A stretch of DNA of 59,323 bases from Bdellovibrionales bacterium (GCA_020434365.1 JAGRAX010000003.1:1-59323); one strand, 5' to 3'; numbered from the stretch's first letter, positions 45,087 through 54,455 are shown. The notes: generated by a model from the sequence alone, not told the origin. Numbers and translations are program-made.

Positions 45087-47825
45087 ATGCATTTGCGGTA
45101 TGCAGAAGGAATGGAAATTCTAATAGATAAAAAATACTTCTCAGTTTTTAAAGCTCTTGCCTGCCTGACCGTATTGTCCGTGTCTGCTTGTTCAAAAAAT
45201 ATGCAGGTAAATAAAGAGAGCGTTAGCAGGTCAGACAAGCCCGAGCTCAGTCAGTTTTACGCCAAATATCGATCCACTTATGTATCAGATGTTGAGTACG
45301 ATCTTTTTTTTAGTTTAGATCAAGAGACCTTCGAAGGAAACTCTTTGATTTCATTTACCCTGCATACAATTCCAGAACATCTGAGCATTGATTTTACTGA
45401 TGGAACTGTCAAAAAAATTCTTGTCAATGGAGAGGCCTCTAAGGGGGTGACACATCAACACTATATCGATCTTGTAGCCAGCCAACTTCAAGTCGGAAAG
45501 AACGTCGTTGAAATTTCATATAACTCTACTTACAGCATAGACGGATCTGGCTTGTATCATTTCAAAGACAGTGAAGATGGCCGTGATTACGTGTACTCTG
45601 ATTTCGAGCCCTACTACGCCAATCGAGTATTTCCATGTTTCGACCAACCAGATCTTAAAGCGCATTATAAAGTTCAAGTCGAGGCTCCAAAAACATGGAA
45701 AGTCATTACATCAGTTCGAGAAGATAAGGTTTCAAATCTTAAGGGAGGGAAAAAAAGATGGAACTTCCCGAAATCAAAAAAATTCAGTACCTATATTTTT
45801 TCACTCCATGCAGGTGAATATGAAGAGATCGCTCTTAAAGTTCCTCAAATTCCTTCTAGACTTTTTGTGCGCAAATCCCTCGCCAAATATGTAGATGTAA
45901 AAAACTGGGAAACCTATACCAAGCAAGGCTTTTCTTTTTTCCAGGAGTATTTTGACTACCCCTACCCTTTCGACAAATACGACCAACTTATGGTGCCCGA
46001 TTTCAATTGGGGAGGCATGGAGAATACGGCAGCAATTACATATTCAGAGAATTTTGTAAAAAAAGGTGTCAAAACCAGAGAAGAACGAATGCATATGGCC
46101 GACGTCGTTTTGCATGAAATGGCACATATGTGGTTTGGAAATCTCGTGACCATGAAATGGTGGGATGATCTTTGGCTCAATGAAAGTTTTGCGACCTATG
46201 CGGCATATTTGGCTGCTGAAAAAGCTACTGAGTTTACAGATGCTTGGGACACTTTTTCTCAAGCCGATAAAACATGGGCATATCAATCTGATGCTCAGGT
46301 CAGCACGCACCCCATTGCTACGGTCGTAGAGAACACAGATGTTGCATTTTCTAATTTTGATGGCATTACCTATGGGAAAGGAAGTGCGTCTCTTCAGCAG
46401 CTATCCTATCTCATTGGAGATAAAGCTTTCAAAAATGGTGTACAGAGTTATTTTAAAAACTATGCCTATCAAAATACAACTCTCAAAGACTTTGTAGATG
46501 AGTTAGATCGGGCAAGTACTTTAGACTTAAGCGAGTGGATTCCTCAATGGATACAAACGCAAGGAACAAACATAGTTCAATCTGAATATGCCTGCAAAAA
46601 TGGAAAAATAAGTCATTTCGCTTTGATCCAAAAAGGACAAAAAGGAACCAAACAAAGTCGGCAACATCGAATGGAATTGTCTCTCTTAGATGAAAATCTA
46701 GAAATCTATCATAAGATAGAGACAACATACGACCGCAAAAAAAATGAAATCAATGAGCTGGAAGGTAAGTCATGTCCATCCTTTGTATTTCTCAACTCAA
46801 ATGACAAGGATTTTGTACAAGTAAGTTTGAGTGAAAACGAAGTTGATTTTATCTCTACAAAAATATCTAGCCTGAAAAAAAAATTGCAAAGATTTTTGGT
46901 TTGGAATCAGCTTTGGAGAATGGCAAGCAACGCGGAGCTATCTGTCTACAAATACGCTGAAATTGTAAGAGAGAACTTGCCAATGGAAGAAAATCTCTTG
47001 GTTATTTCACCGGTCATCGAAACTGTATTTGGTTACTGGAGAAATCCAGAAAACTCATTGGCTCTTCTCATTCCGGAAGAGACCGACTTACAAAAAAGAA
47101 CAAAACACGAAATTTTGAATCAACTTGCTGAAATTTTTCTATCCAAGTCCAAAAGGGAAAAAGCTGGAAGCGATCATCAAACTACTTGGTTTAATGCGTT
47201 TCTGCAAACGTCAAACGCGCCAAAGCATATGGAAGTTTTAGAAAAAATACTATTGGGAGAACCTATCATCAAAGGACTCGAAACTGGACAGGACCTGCGC
47301 TGGGAGATCATTCAGAAACTCAATGCATCTGGACAAGAAAAATATTATTCTTTAGTAGAAAAAGAGCTTAAAAAAGACCAGAGTGAAAACGGAAAAAAAG
47401 CTGCCATTACCTGCCAAGCCATTAGACCCAGAAAAGAAAATAAACTTGAGTGGCTAGAAAAGGTGGCAAGTCAAGAGGAGTTACATTCATCAGCTCTACA
47501 AAAGGCTGCGATACAGTTTATTCTTCCTGTAAGTCAGTTAAGCCTACGCCCTCTACTCGAAGACAAAGTATATGAAACGATGGATCGGGTTTCTCAAACT
47601 GAGCAGAGCGACGTCGCTATGGAAACCTTAACAAGCTATGCTCTTCCCCTAGTATGCGAGAAGGGAAGCACAAAAAAGCTTCATAACTTTTTAGAAAAAC
47701 ATGAAGACATAAGTGAAAGAAGCAAAAATAACATTCTCAATCTCCAACAAGCTTACGAAAAGTGTGCCCAAGTCAAAGAACTTGCGATCTTAGACTTTGA
47801 AAAGCGCATAAATCATTTGAACTGA
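45087..47825 (+). CDS. pepN: M1-family aminopeptidase N, lipoprotein
   Basis: This is a zinc aminopeptidase of 912 aa. The exopeptidase motif appears as GGMENTAAI, and the zinc site as HEMAHMWFGN with the downstream Glu in LWLNESFATYAAY. The N-terminus carries a lipobox (VLSVSAC), so the protein is probably anchored to a membrane rather than cytoplasmic like E. coli PepN. ATGs at 45087 and 45111 are both possible; neither has ideal spacing to a Shine-Dalgarno. Peptides it releases could feed the Dpp importer (inference). Confidence 0.92.
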   Translation: MHLRYAEGMEILIDKKYFSVFKALACLTVLSVSACSKNMQVNKESVSRSDKPELSQFYAKYRSTYVSDVEYDLFFSLDQETFEGNSLISFTLHTIPEHLSIDFTDGTVKKILVNGEASKGVTHQHYIDLVASQLQVGKNVVEISYNSTYSIDGSGLYHFKDSEDGRDYVYSDFEPYYANRVFPCFDQPDLKAHYKVQVEAPKTWKVITSVREDKVSNLKGGKKRWNFPKSKKFSTYIFSLHAGEYEEIALKVPQIPSRLFVRKSLAKYVDVKNWETYTKQGFSFFQEYFDYPYPFDKYDQLMVPDFNWGGMENTAAITYSENFVKKGVKTREERMHMADVVLHEMAHMWFGNLVTMKWWDDLWLNESFATYAAYLAAEKATEFTDAWDTFSQADKTWAYQSDAQVSTHPIATVVENTDVAFSNFDGITYGKGSASLQQLSYLIGDKAFKNGVQSYFKNYAYQNTTLKDFVDELDRASTLDLSEWIPQWIQTQGTNIVQSEYACKNGKISHFALIQKGQKGTKQSRQHRMELSLLDENLEIYHKIETTYDRKKNEINELEGKSCPSFVFLNSNDKDFVQVSLSENEVDFISTKISSLKKKLQRFLVWNQLWRMASNAELSVYKYAEIVRENLPMEENLLVISPVIETVFGYWRNPENSLALLIPEETDLQKRTKHEILNQLAEIFLSKSKREKAGSDHQTTWFNAFLQTSNAPKHMEVLEKILLGEPIIKGLETGQDLRWEIIQKLNASGQEKYYSLVEKELKKDQSENGKKAAITCQAIRPRKENKLEWLEKVASQEELHSSALQKAAIQFILPVSQLSLRPLLEDKVYETMDRVSQTEQSDVAMETLTSYALPLVCEKGSTKKLHNFLEKHEDISERSKNNILNLQQAYEKCAQVKELAILDFEKRINHLN

Positions 47826-47836
47826 TAAGAGAAAAT

Positions 47837-48229
47837 TCAGGACTTGGTCTTATTATTTCTTTTCGATTTTGGAGATACCAGATATCCAGTGGAATAAATT
47901 TTTTCGAGCTGCGCGTCTACAGATTGATTGTGTTTTTCAACGCCCTCAATTTGGGACCGAAGTCTAGAGTAATGTTGTCTTAGATCACTGATTTCTTCTT
48001 TATAAATATATGGGGTACTATTAGGAATAAAGTCTTTCTGCTCTATCGTATTTAAATCAGAAAACAATTTGCTAATTTTTTGGTTTTGGATGTCTTGTCC
48101 TTCCATGATTCTTCTAATGACTTGGACTATGACAATCTGAAAAGCCAGTATAAAACAAAACGAAAATACTACAGACGCAAGAACAATATTTTGATGTTGA
48201 GAAATCCAATTGATTACATGTGTATACAT
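47837..48229 (-). CDS. Small single-helix membrane protein with coiled coil
   Basis: The 130-aa protein has one membrane helix (residues 14-38, LASVVFSFCFILAFQIVIVQVI). A mostly helical tail (QDIQNQKISKLFSDLNTIEQKD, then EEISDLRQHYSRLRSQIEGVEK) has coiled-coil character, and the end is very basic (SPKSKRNNKTKS). The family is not recognised. Its stop is 11 bp from the pepN stop on the opposite strand. Confidence 0.72.
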   Translation of the reverse strand: MYTHVINWISQHQNIVLASVVFSFCFILAFQIVIVQVIRRIMEGQDIQNQKISKLFSDLNTIEQKDFIPNSTPYIYKEEISDLRQHYSRLRSQIEGVEKHNQSVDAQLEKIYSTGYLVSPKSKRNNKTKS

Positions 48230-48409
48230 GGCATATTCTCCTTTTTCTTACAATGGCAATATGAACACCTATTGTACCTTTAGGACAAGGCTTATTTCAA
48301 AGAAAAAAACGATTGATTCACTTTTACATTTCAAGCACTTGCAATTGTCGTGAGTTCTAGTAAAGACAGAAGAGGAAATTATTGAAACCGAAACCAAGGG
48401 AGTACAATC

Positions 48410-48625
48410 ATGGAACTAGTCAAAAAAACCAAAGAATATTGCATTTATAAGAAGCGTTCTGGTCGATATGCCGTGCAGGGGGCAAAAAAAACATGGATTA
48501 ATGGTGAGGATAAAACCAAGATTCTTGCAGGTGCAAAACTTATCAAAGTCACAGTGGCCAAACCAAAGGTAGAAGAAGAAGCCCCTGAAGCAACCCCAAC
48601 AGAGACAACAGAAAAGGCCGAATAA
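48410..48625 (+). CDS. Conserved small protein upstream of egtB
   Basis: The 71-aa protein begins MELVKKTKEYCIYKKRSGRY, with KTWINGEDKTKIL following. I recall this short pattern as a conserved small protein of unknown function in other proteobacteria. The C-terminal third is low-complexity, rich in Glu, Pro and Thr. It ends 8 bp before egtB, so the three genes probably form an operon with ergothioneine synthesis. AAGGGAG precedes the ATG. No enzymatic motif is seen. Confidence 0.85.
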   Translation: MELVKKTKEYCIYKKRSGRYAVQGAKKTWINGEDKTKILAGAKLIKVTVAKPKVEEEAPEATPTETTEKAE

Positions 48626-48633
48626 ACATTTAC

Positions 48634-49875
48634 ATGTATAAATCTGTAAAGCAGCTTCTGGAAGTTTTTCGAAAAGTAAGAAAAACAACTTCGGAAATCT
48701 GCGAGCCACTGCAAAGGGAGGACTATTGTGTACAACCTGTCGAACAGGTAAGTCCTCCCAAATGGCATCTGGCCCACTGCACTTGGTTCTTAGAGGAAGT
48801 GATTTTAAAACATCATAATCCCTCTTACACCTTCTACCATACAGAATATCAACATCTCTTTAATTCATACTATCAAGGAATTGATCCAAAACCTTTTCTT
48901 AGAAAACTACGAGGAGCTTTATCAAGGCCCACTGTAGATGAGGTATTTCGATATCGAAAAGAAATTGATGCCAGAATCGAAGCATTGTTCGAGTCCAAAA
49001 GCTCTGAAGATATCAAAAAGCTGTTAGAAATTTCGATTCACCACGAACAGCAACATCAAGAGCTCCTCTATATGGACATCAAATATATCTTGGGTCTGCA
49101 GCCACTGCATCCAAGCTATAAAGAAGTAAAGATTCCACACACCGCGAGTGCTCAAGCCATGAAGTGGACGTCTTTTGAAAGCTGCGTTACCGAAGTTGGA
49201 TCTGATGGCAAAAAGCTCTTTGCCTTCGATAATGAAGGTCCAAAACATCGTGCTTTGATTCAAAACTTTCAAATTTCTGATTGCTGCGTGAGCAATCAAG
49301 AGTTTCGAAACTTCGTTGAAGATGGAGGCTATAAAAACTCTAGGTACTGGCTTGCCGATGCCTGGGATTGGGTACAGTCCCACTCCATCCAATCGCCTCT
49401 GTATTGGATGGATCAAGATTTGGAGTATTCTTTAGGAGGCATAAAAAAAATAGATCCACATGCACCTGTCTGTCATGTGAGTTATTTTGAGGCTGATGCT
49501 TATGCTCGATGGGCTGGCTGCCGACTCCCGACAGAATTCGAATGGGAGTATGCAGCAAACTCTGATGAGAAAAATGAGCAAAACAACTTCGTCGACCAGA
49601 ACTACCTACAGGCCATCCACTCACCTGATATTTCTTCTTTTCATGGAAATGTATGGGAATGGACTTCGAGTCCCTATATTGCATACCCTGGCTTTTCAGC
49701 CTTCGAGGGAAATCTAGCAGAGTACAATGGGAAATTTATGAACAATCAATTTGTCTTGCGGGGTGGAAGCTGCGTGACGGAGAGATCTCATTATCGAAAA
49801 ACTTATCGAAACTTTTTTCTACCCCATCAAAGATGGGCTTTTTGTGGATTTCGACTGGCGAAGGATGGTCTCTAA
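48634..49875 (+). CDS. egtB: Ergothioneine biosynthesis sulfoxide synthase EgtB
   Basis: This is a non-haem iron enzyme that joins hercynine to a thiol (gamma-glutamylcysteine or cysteine) in ergothioneine synthesis. The 413-aa protein has an N-terminal DinB-like domain. Its iron-binding histidines lie in WHLAHCTW and in the HHEQQHQE motif. A C-terminal formylglycine-generating-enzyme-like domain carries RLPTEFEWEYAA, GNVWEWTSS and VLRGGSC. Whether it uses gamma-glutamylcysteine or cysteine cannot be read here. It is 3 bp upstream of egtD. Confidence 0.94.
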   Translation: MYKSVKQLLEVFRKVRKTTSEICEPLQREDYCVQPVEQVSPPKWHLAHCTWFLEEVILKHHNPSYTFYHTEYQHLFNSYYQGIDPKPFLRKLRGALSRPTVDEVFRYRKEIDARIEALFESKSSEDIKKLLEISIHHEQQHQELLYMDIKYILGLQPLHPSYKEVKIPHTASAQAMKWTSFESCVTEVGSDGKKLFAFDNEGPKHRALIQNFQISDCCVSNQEFRNFVEDGGYKNSRYWLADAWDWVQSHSIQSPLYWMDQDLEYSLGGIKKIDPHAPVCHVSYFEADAYARWAGCRLPTEFEWEYAANSDEKNEQNNFVDQNYLQAIHSPDISSFHGNVWEWTSSPYIAYPGFSAFEGNLAEYNGKFMNNQFVLRGGSCVTERSHYRKTYRNFFLPHQRWAFCGFRLAKDGL

Positions 49876-49878
49876 TCA

Positions 49879-50820
49879 ATGATATCAAGTACCGAAGAAT
49901 TCAAATATGATGTAATTCGAGGCTTGTCCAACACACCCAAGACACTCAAAGCCAAGTATTTTTACGATGCGCAGGGATCCCTTCTTTTTGAAGAAATCAC
50001 CAAACAAGCTGAATATTATCTGACCCGATGTGATGAAAGCATTTTGCAAGATGCATGCGATGACCTATCCAAACGGTTTGGAAATCATGTTTCACTGATA
50101 GAGTTTGGAAGTGGCTCAAGCAAAAAAACCCGACACCTTCTCCGTGGATTGTCTTTGGATATTTACCTTCCCTTGGATATCTCGGCGAACTTCCTTGCAG
50201 ATAGTGCAAACCTGTTAGGCCAGGAGTTTCCGAATCTAAAAATAGAGCCCATTCCCGCAGACTATACAAAAAAAATTGAACTCCCGAATGTCATCTCGGC
50301 ACAAAGTACAAAAGTCGTATTTTTTTCTGGATCCACTATCGGGAATTTTGAACCTCCCCGAGCCTTGGTGATACTCCAAAATATTGCTGAGCTCATTCGG
50401 GATGGCGGATACCTATTGATTGGCGTGGACTTGCAAAAGGATCTGCAGATTTTGGAAGCTGCGTACAATGACAGAGCGGGTATCACGGCTCAGTTCAATC
50501 TCGGTATCTTACGCCGCTCTAATCAAGAGCTTGGGACAAACTTTCAACTTGATCAATTTCAACACAAGGCTTTTTACAATGACGAAAAACACCGCATTGA
50601 AATGCACCTTAGGAGCTTAAAAGATCAAGAAGTTTCCTTAGATGAACATGTCTTTACCTTTGCAAAGAATGAAACCATTCATACGGAAAACTCTTATAAA
50701 TATAGCTTGGAGTCTTTTAAGCAACTGGCAAAACAAGCTGGGCTAGAGCGTGTAAGCTACTATACCGATCCGAAATCTTATTTTAGCAATCAGTTATTTA
50801 CCTTTGCACCACATAAATAG
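49879..50820 (+). CDS. egtD: L-histidine N-alpha-methyltransferase EgtD
   Basis: This enzyme trimethylates histidine to hercynine, the first step of ergothioneine synthesis. The 313-aa protein has the EgtD signature: SLIEFGSGSSKKTRHLL for SAM binding, VVFFSGSTIGNFEP, and LLIGVDLQKD. The late FTFAKNETIHTENSYKYS segment lines the histidine site in the family. Order and length are normal. With egtB it gives the two core steps; the egtC/egtE steps are not in the window. Confidence 0.95.
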   Translation: MISSTEEFKYDVIRGLSNTPKTLKAKYFYDAQGSLLFEEITKQAEYYLTRCDESILQDACDDLSKRFGNHVSLIEFGSGSSKKTRHLLRGLSLDIYLPLDISANFLADSANLLGQEFPNLKIEPIPADYTKKIELPNVISAQSTKVVFFSGSTIGNFEPPRALVILQNIAELIRDGGYLLIGVDLQKDLQILEAAYNDRAGITAQFNLGILRRSNQELGTNFQLDQFQHKAFYNDEKHRIEMHLRSLKDQEVSLDEHVFTFAKNETIHTENSYKYSLESFKQLAKQAGLERVSYYTDPKSYFSNQLFTFAPHK

Positions 50821-50926
50821 ACTCATTGCGCTATAAAATACCTCTCACAAGCATCTCCACCAAACTGCATTTTACCTTTTCAAAAACTGAGTTTTTGAGG
50901 TACAAGCTCGGAGCATACAAGCATTT

Positions 50927-51003
50927 GGGTCATTAGCTCAGCTGGATAGAGCACTGGTCTTCGGAACCAGGTGTCGGGGGTTCGAATCCCTCATGGCCCA
51001 CCA
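50927..51003 (+). tRNA. tRNA-Arg (TCG)
   Basis: The acceptor GGGTCAT pairs with ATGGCCC. Anticodon stem CTGGT/ACCAG holds loop CTTCGGA, giving anticodon TCG. The T-arm is GGGGGTTCGAATCCCTC and the terminal CCA is encoded. A TCAAAAAC-TGA-GTTTTTGA hairpin lies upstream at 50880-50898, in the gap after egtD. Confidence 0.96.
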
Positions 51004-51056
51004 CCTGCTCTCTTTGTACCTCCTCGATACTTGTATATCTAATTCCTCACTACGGA

Positions 51057-51077
51057 GTTCGGGATTCGAACCCGAGG
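51057..51077 (-). repeat. tRNA T-arm-like fragment on the opposite strand
   Basis: On the minus strand this reads as a perfect T-arm: TCGGG-TTCGAAT-CCCGA. Its 13-base core (51061-51073) is the exact reverse complement of the T-arm of the tRNA-Arg gene (50978-50990). No D-arm or anticodon arm accompanies it. Confidence 0.75.
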
Positions 51078-51228
51078 GTTCCTCCTCATCTTTCGTCGCT
51101 CCGCTCCAGGCTCATACCCCACCACTTGCCTCTTTTGTACCTTCTATGTTCTGGTTGATAAATTGCCAAGTACAGAAACTCTTTATATTTAAGTTATTCT
51201 CTGATAGCCGCAATTCATGACTCATATA

Positions 51229-51777
51229 ATGAGAAAAATCGCCTACATTCTATGCGGGAACTTATTTTTAAGTGGATGCCTAATGTCTGCAAAATATCAG
51301 TTACCGGAAACTATTAGTCAAAAATCTCAGATCCAGATTGACGGGTCTAAATCATTGTCCGCCAAAACCTTAGGGGGAGACTTATTCAATACCTTTATTA
51401 CTGTAAGCAAGCCCTATCCAAAAAGCTGCGAAGAGTATTTTTTTGGAAGATTCTATGTAAAAGGAGATCAAAATAGTGAAGCTTACCCTCTCCCAAGTGG
51501 CCAACTCATTAGAGTAAATTATACTAGACAATTTTCTAGAAGCTCTGTGCAAATGAGTGGCCAGGTTAGAGAAACTCATAATACTTTTAAGGATTTATTT
51601 TTTGTTCCTAGACCGGGAAAAAAATACATTTTTAGAATTCATGAAAGTAAAAAAGCCAAAAAACCATTTTTAGAGATTATAGAAATGACCGGAAAAAAAG
51701 AAACTCCTTTTACTCGCGCACAGAAGTCTCCTTTTGATCATTGTGAACGCGTTAAAGTAATTAAACAGTACCGATAG
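51229..51777 (+). CDS. Predicted lipoprotein of unknown function
   Basis: The protein is about 182 aa from ATG 51229 (an ATG at 51217 is also in frame). The N-terminus ILCGNLFLSGC has a good lipobox, so it is probably a lipoprotein. The rest has no recognised domain; it is basic and ends in HCERVKVIKQYR. Two further cysteines (KSCEEY and HCERV) could pair. It converges on the secreted-protein gene at 51805-52515. Confidence 0.75.
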   Translation: MRKIAYILCGNLFLSGCLMSAKYQLPETISQKSQIQIDGSKSLSAKTLGGDLFNTFITVSKPYPKSCEEYFFGRFYVKGDQNSEAYPLPSGQLIRVNYTRQFSRSSVQMSGQVRETHNTFKDLFFVPRPGKKYIFRIHESKKAKKPFLEIIEMTGKKETPFTRAQKSPFDHCERVKVIKQYR

Positions 51778-51804
51778 CATGGGAACCTGTCTAAATTTAT
51801 AACC

Positions 51805-52515
51805 TCAAGGTTTAAACGTAAAATGCATGTCGCCTTCTGTGTTTTCAGCACTAGTCCCAAACACCTTGCCTGAACTTCGAGAAATCTCAAAATCATCTTC
51901 TTCAAAGAAAAGACGTGTTCCCGATTCTTCTTCGTTCTCTTTATAGGTTTTCTTATTACGATCTTTGGGATCAGTATAAACACTGAATTGAAATGCATCT
52001 GAAATCCAAATTTTTCGATTTCTGTCATCTTCAATTTCCAATTCCATTGTATGAATATTGATTTCTGGTTTCTCTATATTTCCACGAAACAATATATTCT
52101 TTTTTATACGTCTCTTTATAATCTTATAATAAGGGGGACGATCAATCGTATCTGTATAACATGTATAAACATGTTGGATTGTGCTTTTGGTTTCCTGCCT
52201 GTTGGGATAATCTTTTACACCATTATCTGGTCCCAATTCAGAATCAAATGTACTATGTACTTTGTTTCTACAACTTAAAAAATTTATGATGGCCAGTCTG
52301 TCTTTTTTGTAGAAAGCATTGTCAGATATGTCCAACGCATCAAATTCGTATTTTGGAAATCCATTTCCATATCCTGCGTACATAATCCCAAGTTCCTTGT
52401 TATTCTGACTAAACACATAGATATTATTGAGATTCTTGCCTATATCAATTTCTATACCCCAAACTGGAAAAGAAACCAGAATGACAAAACACCACACTAT
52501 CGACAACCTATTCAT
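51805..52515 (-). CDS. Secreted protein of unknown function
   Basis: The 236-aa protein has a signal peptide (IVWCFVILVSFPVWG). A strong AAGGAGG site precedes the ATG. I see no known domain. The C-terminal half is acidic and repeats charged strand-like phrases (TMELEIEDDRNRKIWISDAF). The gene lies 40 bp downstream of the 567-aa secreted-protein gene and is probably in its transcript. Confidence 0.78.
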   Translation of the reverse strand: MNRLSIVWCFVILVSFPVWGIEIDIGKNLNNIYVFSQNNKELGIMYAGYGNGFPKYEFDALDISDNAFYKKDRLAIINFLSCRNKVHSTFDSELGPDNGVKDYPNRQETKSTIQHVYTCYTDTIDRPPYYKIIKRRIKKNILFRGNIEKPEINIHTMELEIEDDRNRKIWISDAFQFSVYTDPKDRNKKTYKENEEESGTRLFFEEDDFEISRSSGKVFGTSAENTEGDMHFTFKP

Positions 52516-52555
52516 TGTCTTCCTCCTTTTTAATAAGCTTCATGAACACGATACT

Positions 52556-54259
52556 TTAATCTTGCCGCAAACCTGGACGCCAAAGATTAAAAACAAATCT
52601 CTCCCTTTGATTGATTCGAATATCTTCACCCGTAGGAAAGGCCCTTACAAATTCGGGGTCATCAAAGCCCAATCTACCCAATGCAACACCTATAGGTGTA
52701 TGCATCACTGCATTTGTCAAAGTTCTATTCCAGAGTTCATATTCCATATCATTGGACCAATTTTCCTCTATGAGGAAAGCTTCAAGTGCATAAAAATTAT
52801 CGGATAAGATCATAGGATTTCTTTCTCTAAATAGTCGTACCTGAACAAATCTCAACTTCTCTCCACTGGTAAGATTCTGAAAATAATCAAATAACTCTAT
52901 CACTCTAGAAAGAGTCCGATGTCCTGTAAAAAACTCGCTTCGTACAAGTCGACCTGATACCAAATCTCGATATCTAAGATACTGGCTTACATCGATACTC
53001 GCTGTTGACGGATTCCATTTTATTTGGATTGTAAATTCATTGTATCTTGTTGTGCTTCTATATTCTTCCGGAACACTTTCTGAAATTGTAAGAACGTTCC
53101 CATAATAGCTCCACGTAATTTGTCTTGAAAGCGTATTGGTCGATTGAACTGATCCTTCTGTTTTACCTTCTTTTATATCCCGAAGGATCACATCCCAAGT
53201 ACTCTGTTCAAAATCTTCAGAAGCACGGGCGTTTATAACAGCTTCCTCATCTTTCAATAGGGCATAAATGCTTTTACACATCTCCTTGGAAAAAGTTCGC
53301 TGATTTTCAGGCAAGTCTTTCTCTTCTTCACACTTTTTATGAGCTTGCTCTAAAATGCTTCTTCGATTGTTAACATGCTGGTAATTGAAGATACGAAGCA
53401 CATCTTCTTGAAGAGAAATGCTAGGTCTTTCACTTTGCGGACGTGTAATAAGTTCCCTTAGCCGTTCTGACAGTTCTTTGAGTTTGCTTGGATGTACATC
53501 ACCCACCCAGGAATCATTGGAACTGTTCAAAGACTTTTTCGATGTTGTTTTTGCTAGCACTTTAGCTAATTTTAACTGGTCTCCTTCATATCCGCTTCCC
53601 TCTGGTTCACTGCCTCCGCTCAAACTCACACCTTCAGGAAGTTGCTGAGAAAGCCAATCTCTATCATTTTGAATTCTTTGAGCGACCTGTGTTCGATCAT
53701 CTATAAACAGTCCTTCATTTACAGCCTGGTTCAAACGCAAAGCTATGCTTTCGTGCGAGAGATCTGAATATTTATCCACAAGTGAATCACGGTAGGGAGC
53801 TAACAGAGTCAGGACTTCACTATATTTCAACTTTACATTTTTCATACGCTGAAACGTTTGTGACCAGCTCAAAAATGTATCGATAGCGTCCGCACCTCCT
53901 TCGCCTTGACTGGATAAAAAGGTAACCCATGTTCCAGATTTAAGTGTCGACCAAGGAACTCTGTCTATATTTTCTAACTTTACAGTCAAATAATGCTCAA
54001 CCAAATTTTTATCCGATTGCGTCTTCGTCTTGTCGTGGGCAAAAATTGCCTGGCTAAAAGCTAAGCCTACCGAGGCATCTTGATAAATGATCGCATCGAA
54101 AAATTTTTTTCCAAATTGAGCAAAGGGATTGATAGCATTGCGCCCGAGATAAAGTGAGGTCGAAACCACCCCTTGATTGGGACTTTGGCTCAGAGTATCT
54201 GTTGAAACTAGCAGTGCTAGAGATACAAGCAACCAATAAATATAGATATTCTTCCGCAT
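52556..54259 (-). CDS. Large secreted protein of unknown function
   Basis: The 567-aa protein has a signal peptide (YIYWLLVSLALLVSTDTLSQ). I recognise no domain. A low-complexity linker rich in Ser/Gly/Glu (LSGGSEPEGSGYEGD, about residues 215-230) separates two mostly helical parts, and the last 180 residues look more strand-rich (FTIQIKWNPSTASIDVSQY). AAGGGAG stands right before the ATG. The gene is divergent from the subtilisin-like protease gene, with the 23-bp inverted repeat in between. Confidence 0.78.
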   Translation of the reverse strand: MRKNIYIYWLLVSLALLVSTDTLSQSPNQGVVSTSLYLGRNAINPFAQFGKKFFDAIIYQDASVGLAFSQAIFAHDKTKTQSDKNLVEHYLTVKLENIDRVPWSTLKSGTWVTFLSSQGEGGADAIDTFLSWSQTFQRMKNVKLKYSEVLTLLAPYRDSLVDKYSDLSHESIALRLNQAVNEGLFIDDRTQVAQRIQNDRDWLSQQLPEGVSLSGGSEPEGSGYEGDQLKLAKVLAKTTSKKSLNSSNDSWVGDVHPSKLKELSERLRELITRPQSERPSISLQEDVLRIFNYQHVNNRRSILEQAHKKCEEEKDLPENQRTFSKEMCKSIYALLKDEEAVINARASEDFEQSTWDVILRDIKEGKTEGSVQSTNTLSRQITWSYYGNVLTISESVPEEYRSTTRYNEFTIQIKWNPSTASIDVSQYLRYRDLVSGRLVRSEFFTGHRTLSRVIELFDYFQNLTSGEKLRFVQVRLFRERNPMILSDNFYALEAFLIEENWSNDMEYELWNRTLTNAVMHTPIGVALGRLGFDDPEFVRAFPTGEDIRINQRERFVFNLWRPGLRQD

Positions 54260-54325
54260 CTCCCTTCTCGCCTTCTAAGACGCTTTGTATCATAGCTGGA
54301 AAAGAAAAACAACGCTGAGTGTAAG

Positions 54326-54376
54326 GTGCCAGGCATATTTTGCGGATGCAACACATCCGCAAAATATGCCTGGCAC
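54326..54376. repeat. 23-bp perfect inverted repeat between divergent genes
   Basis: GTGCCAGGCATATTTTGCGGATG (54326-54348, all 23 bases) is followed by a CAACA loop and its exact reverse complement (54354-54376). TAAG/CTTA flanks can extend the stem past one bulged G. The GTGCCAGGCAC-like ends resemble REP-type elements linked to RAYT transposases in other bacteria. It lies 8 bp upstream of a -35 box and cannot be a normal terminator for either diverging gene. Confidence 0.85.
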
Positions 54377-54384
54377 TTAAAGGC

Positions 54385-54413
54385 TTGACACATCCCTACT
54401 TTTTTACCATAAG
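54385..54413 (+). promoter_or_regulatory. Candidate sigma70 promoter of the subtilisin-like protease
   Basis: A perfect TTGACA (54385-54390) is followed after 17 bp by CATAAG (54408-54413, four of six consensus bases). The start codon at 54456 lies 43 bp further on. Confidence 0.55.
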
Positions 54414-54455
54414 GCGCGGGAAGCTGTTTTGTTTTTGCTAACCATAGGGGAAATT

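Noticed and set aside
50993-51220. Open frame with RSSGFEPEGSSSS sequence
   Set aside because: It arises from the tRNA-Arg 3' end and the T-arm-like fragment; no start signal or family support.
54326-54376. Rho-independent terminator
   Set aside because: Genes on both sides diverge from this point and no T tract follows the stem.
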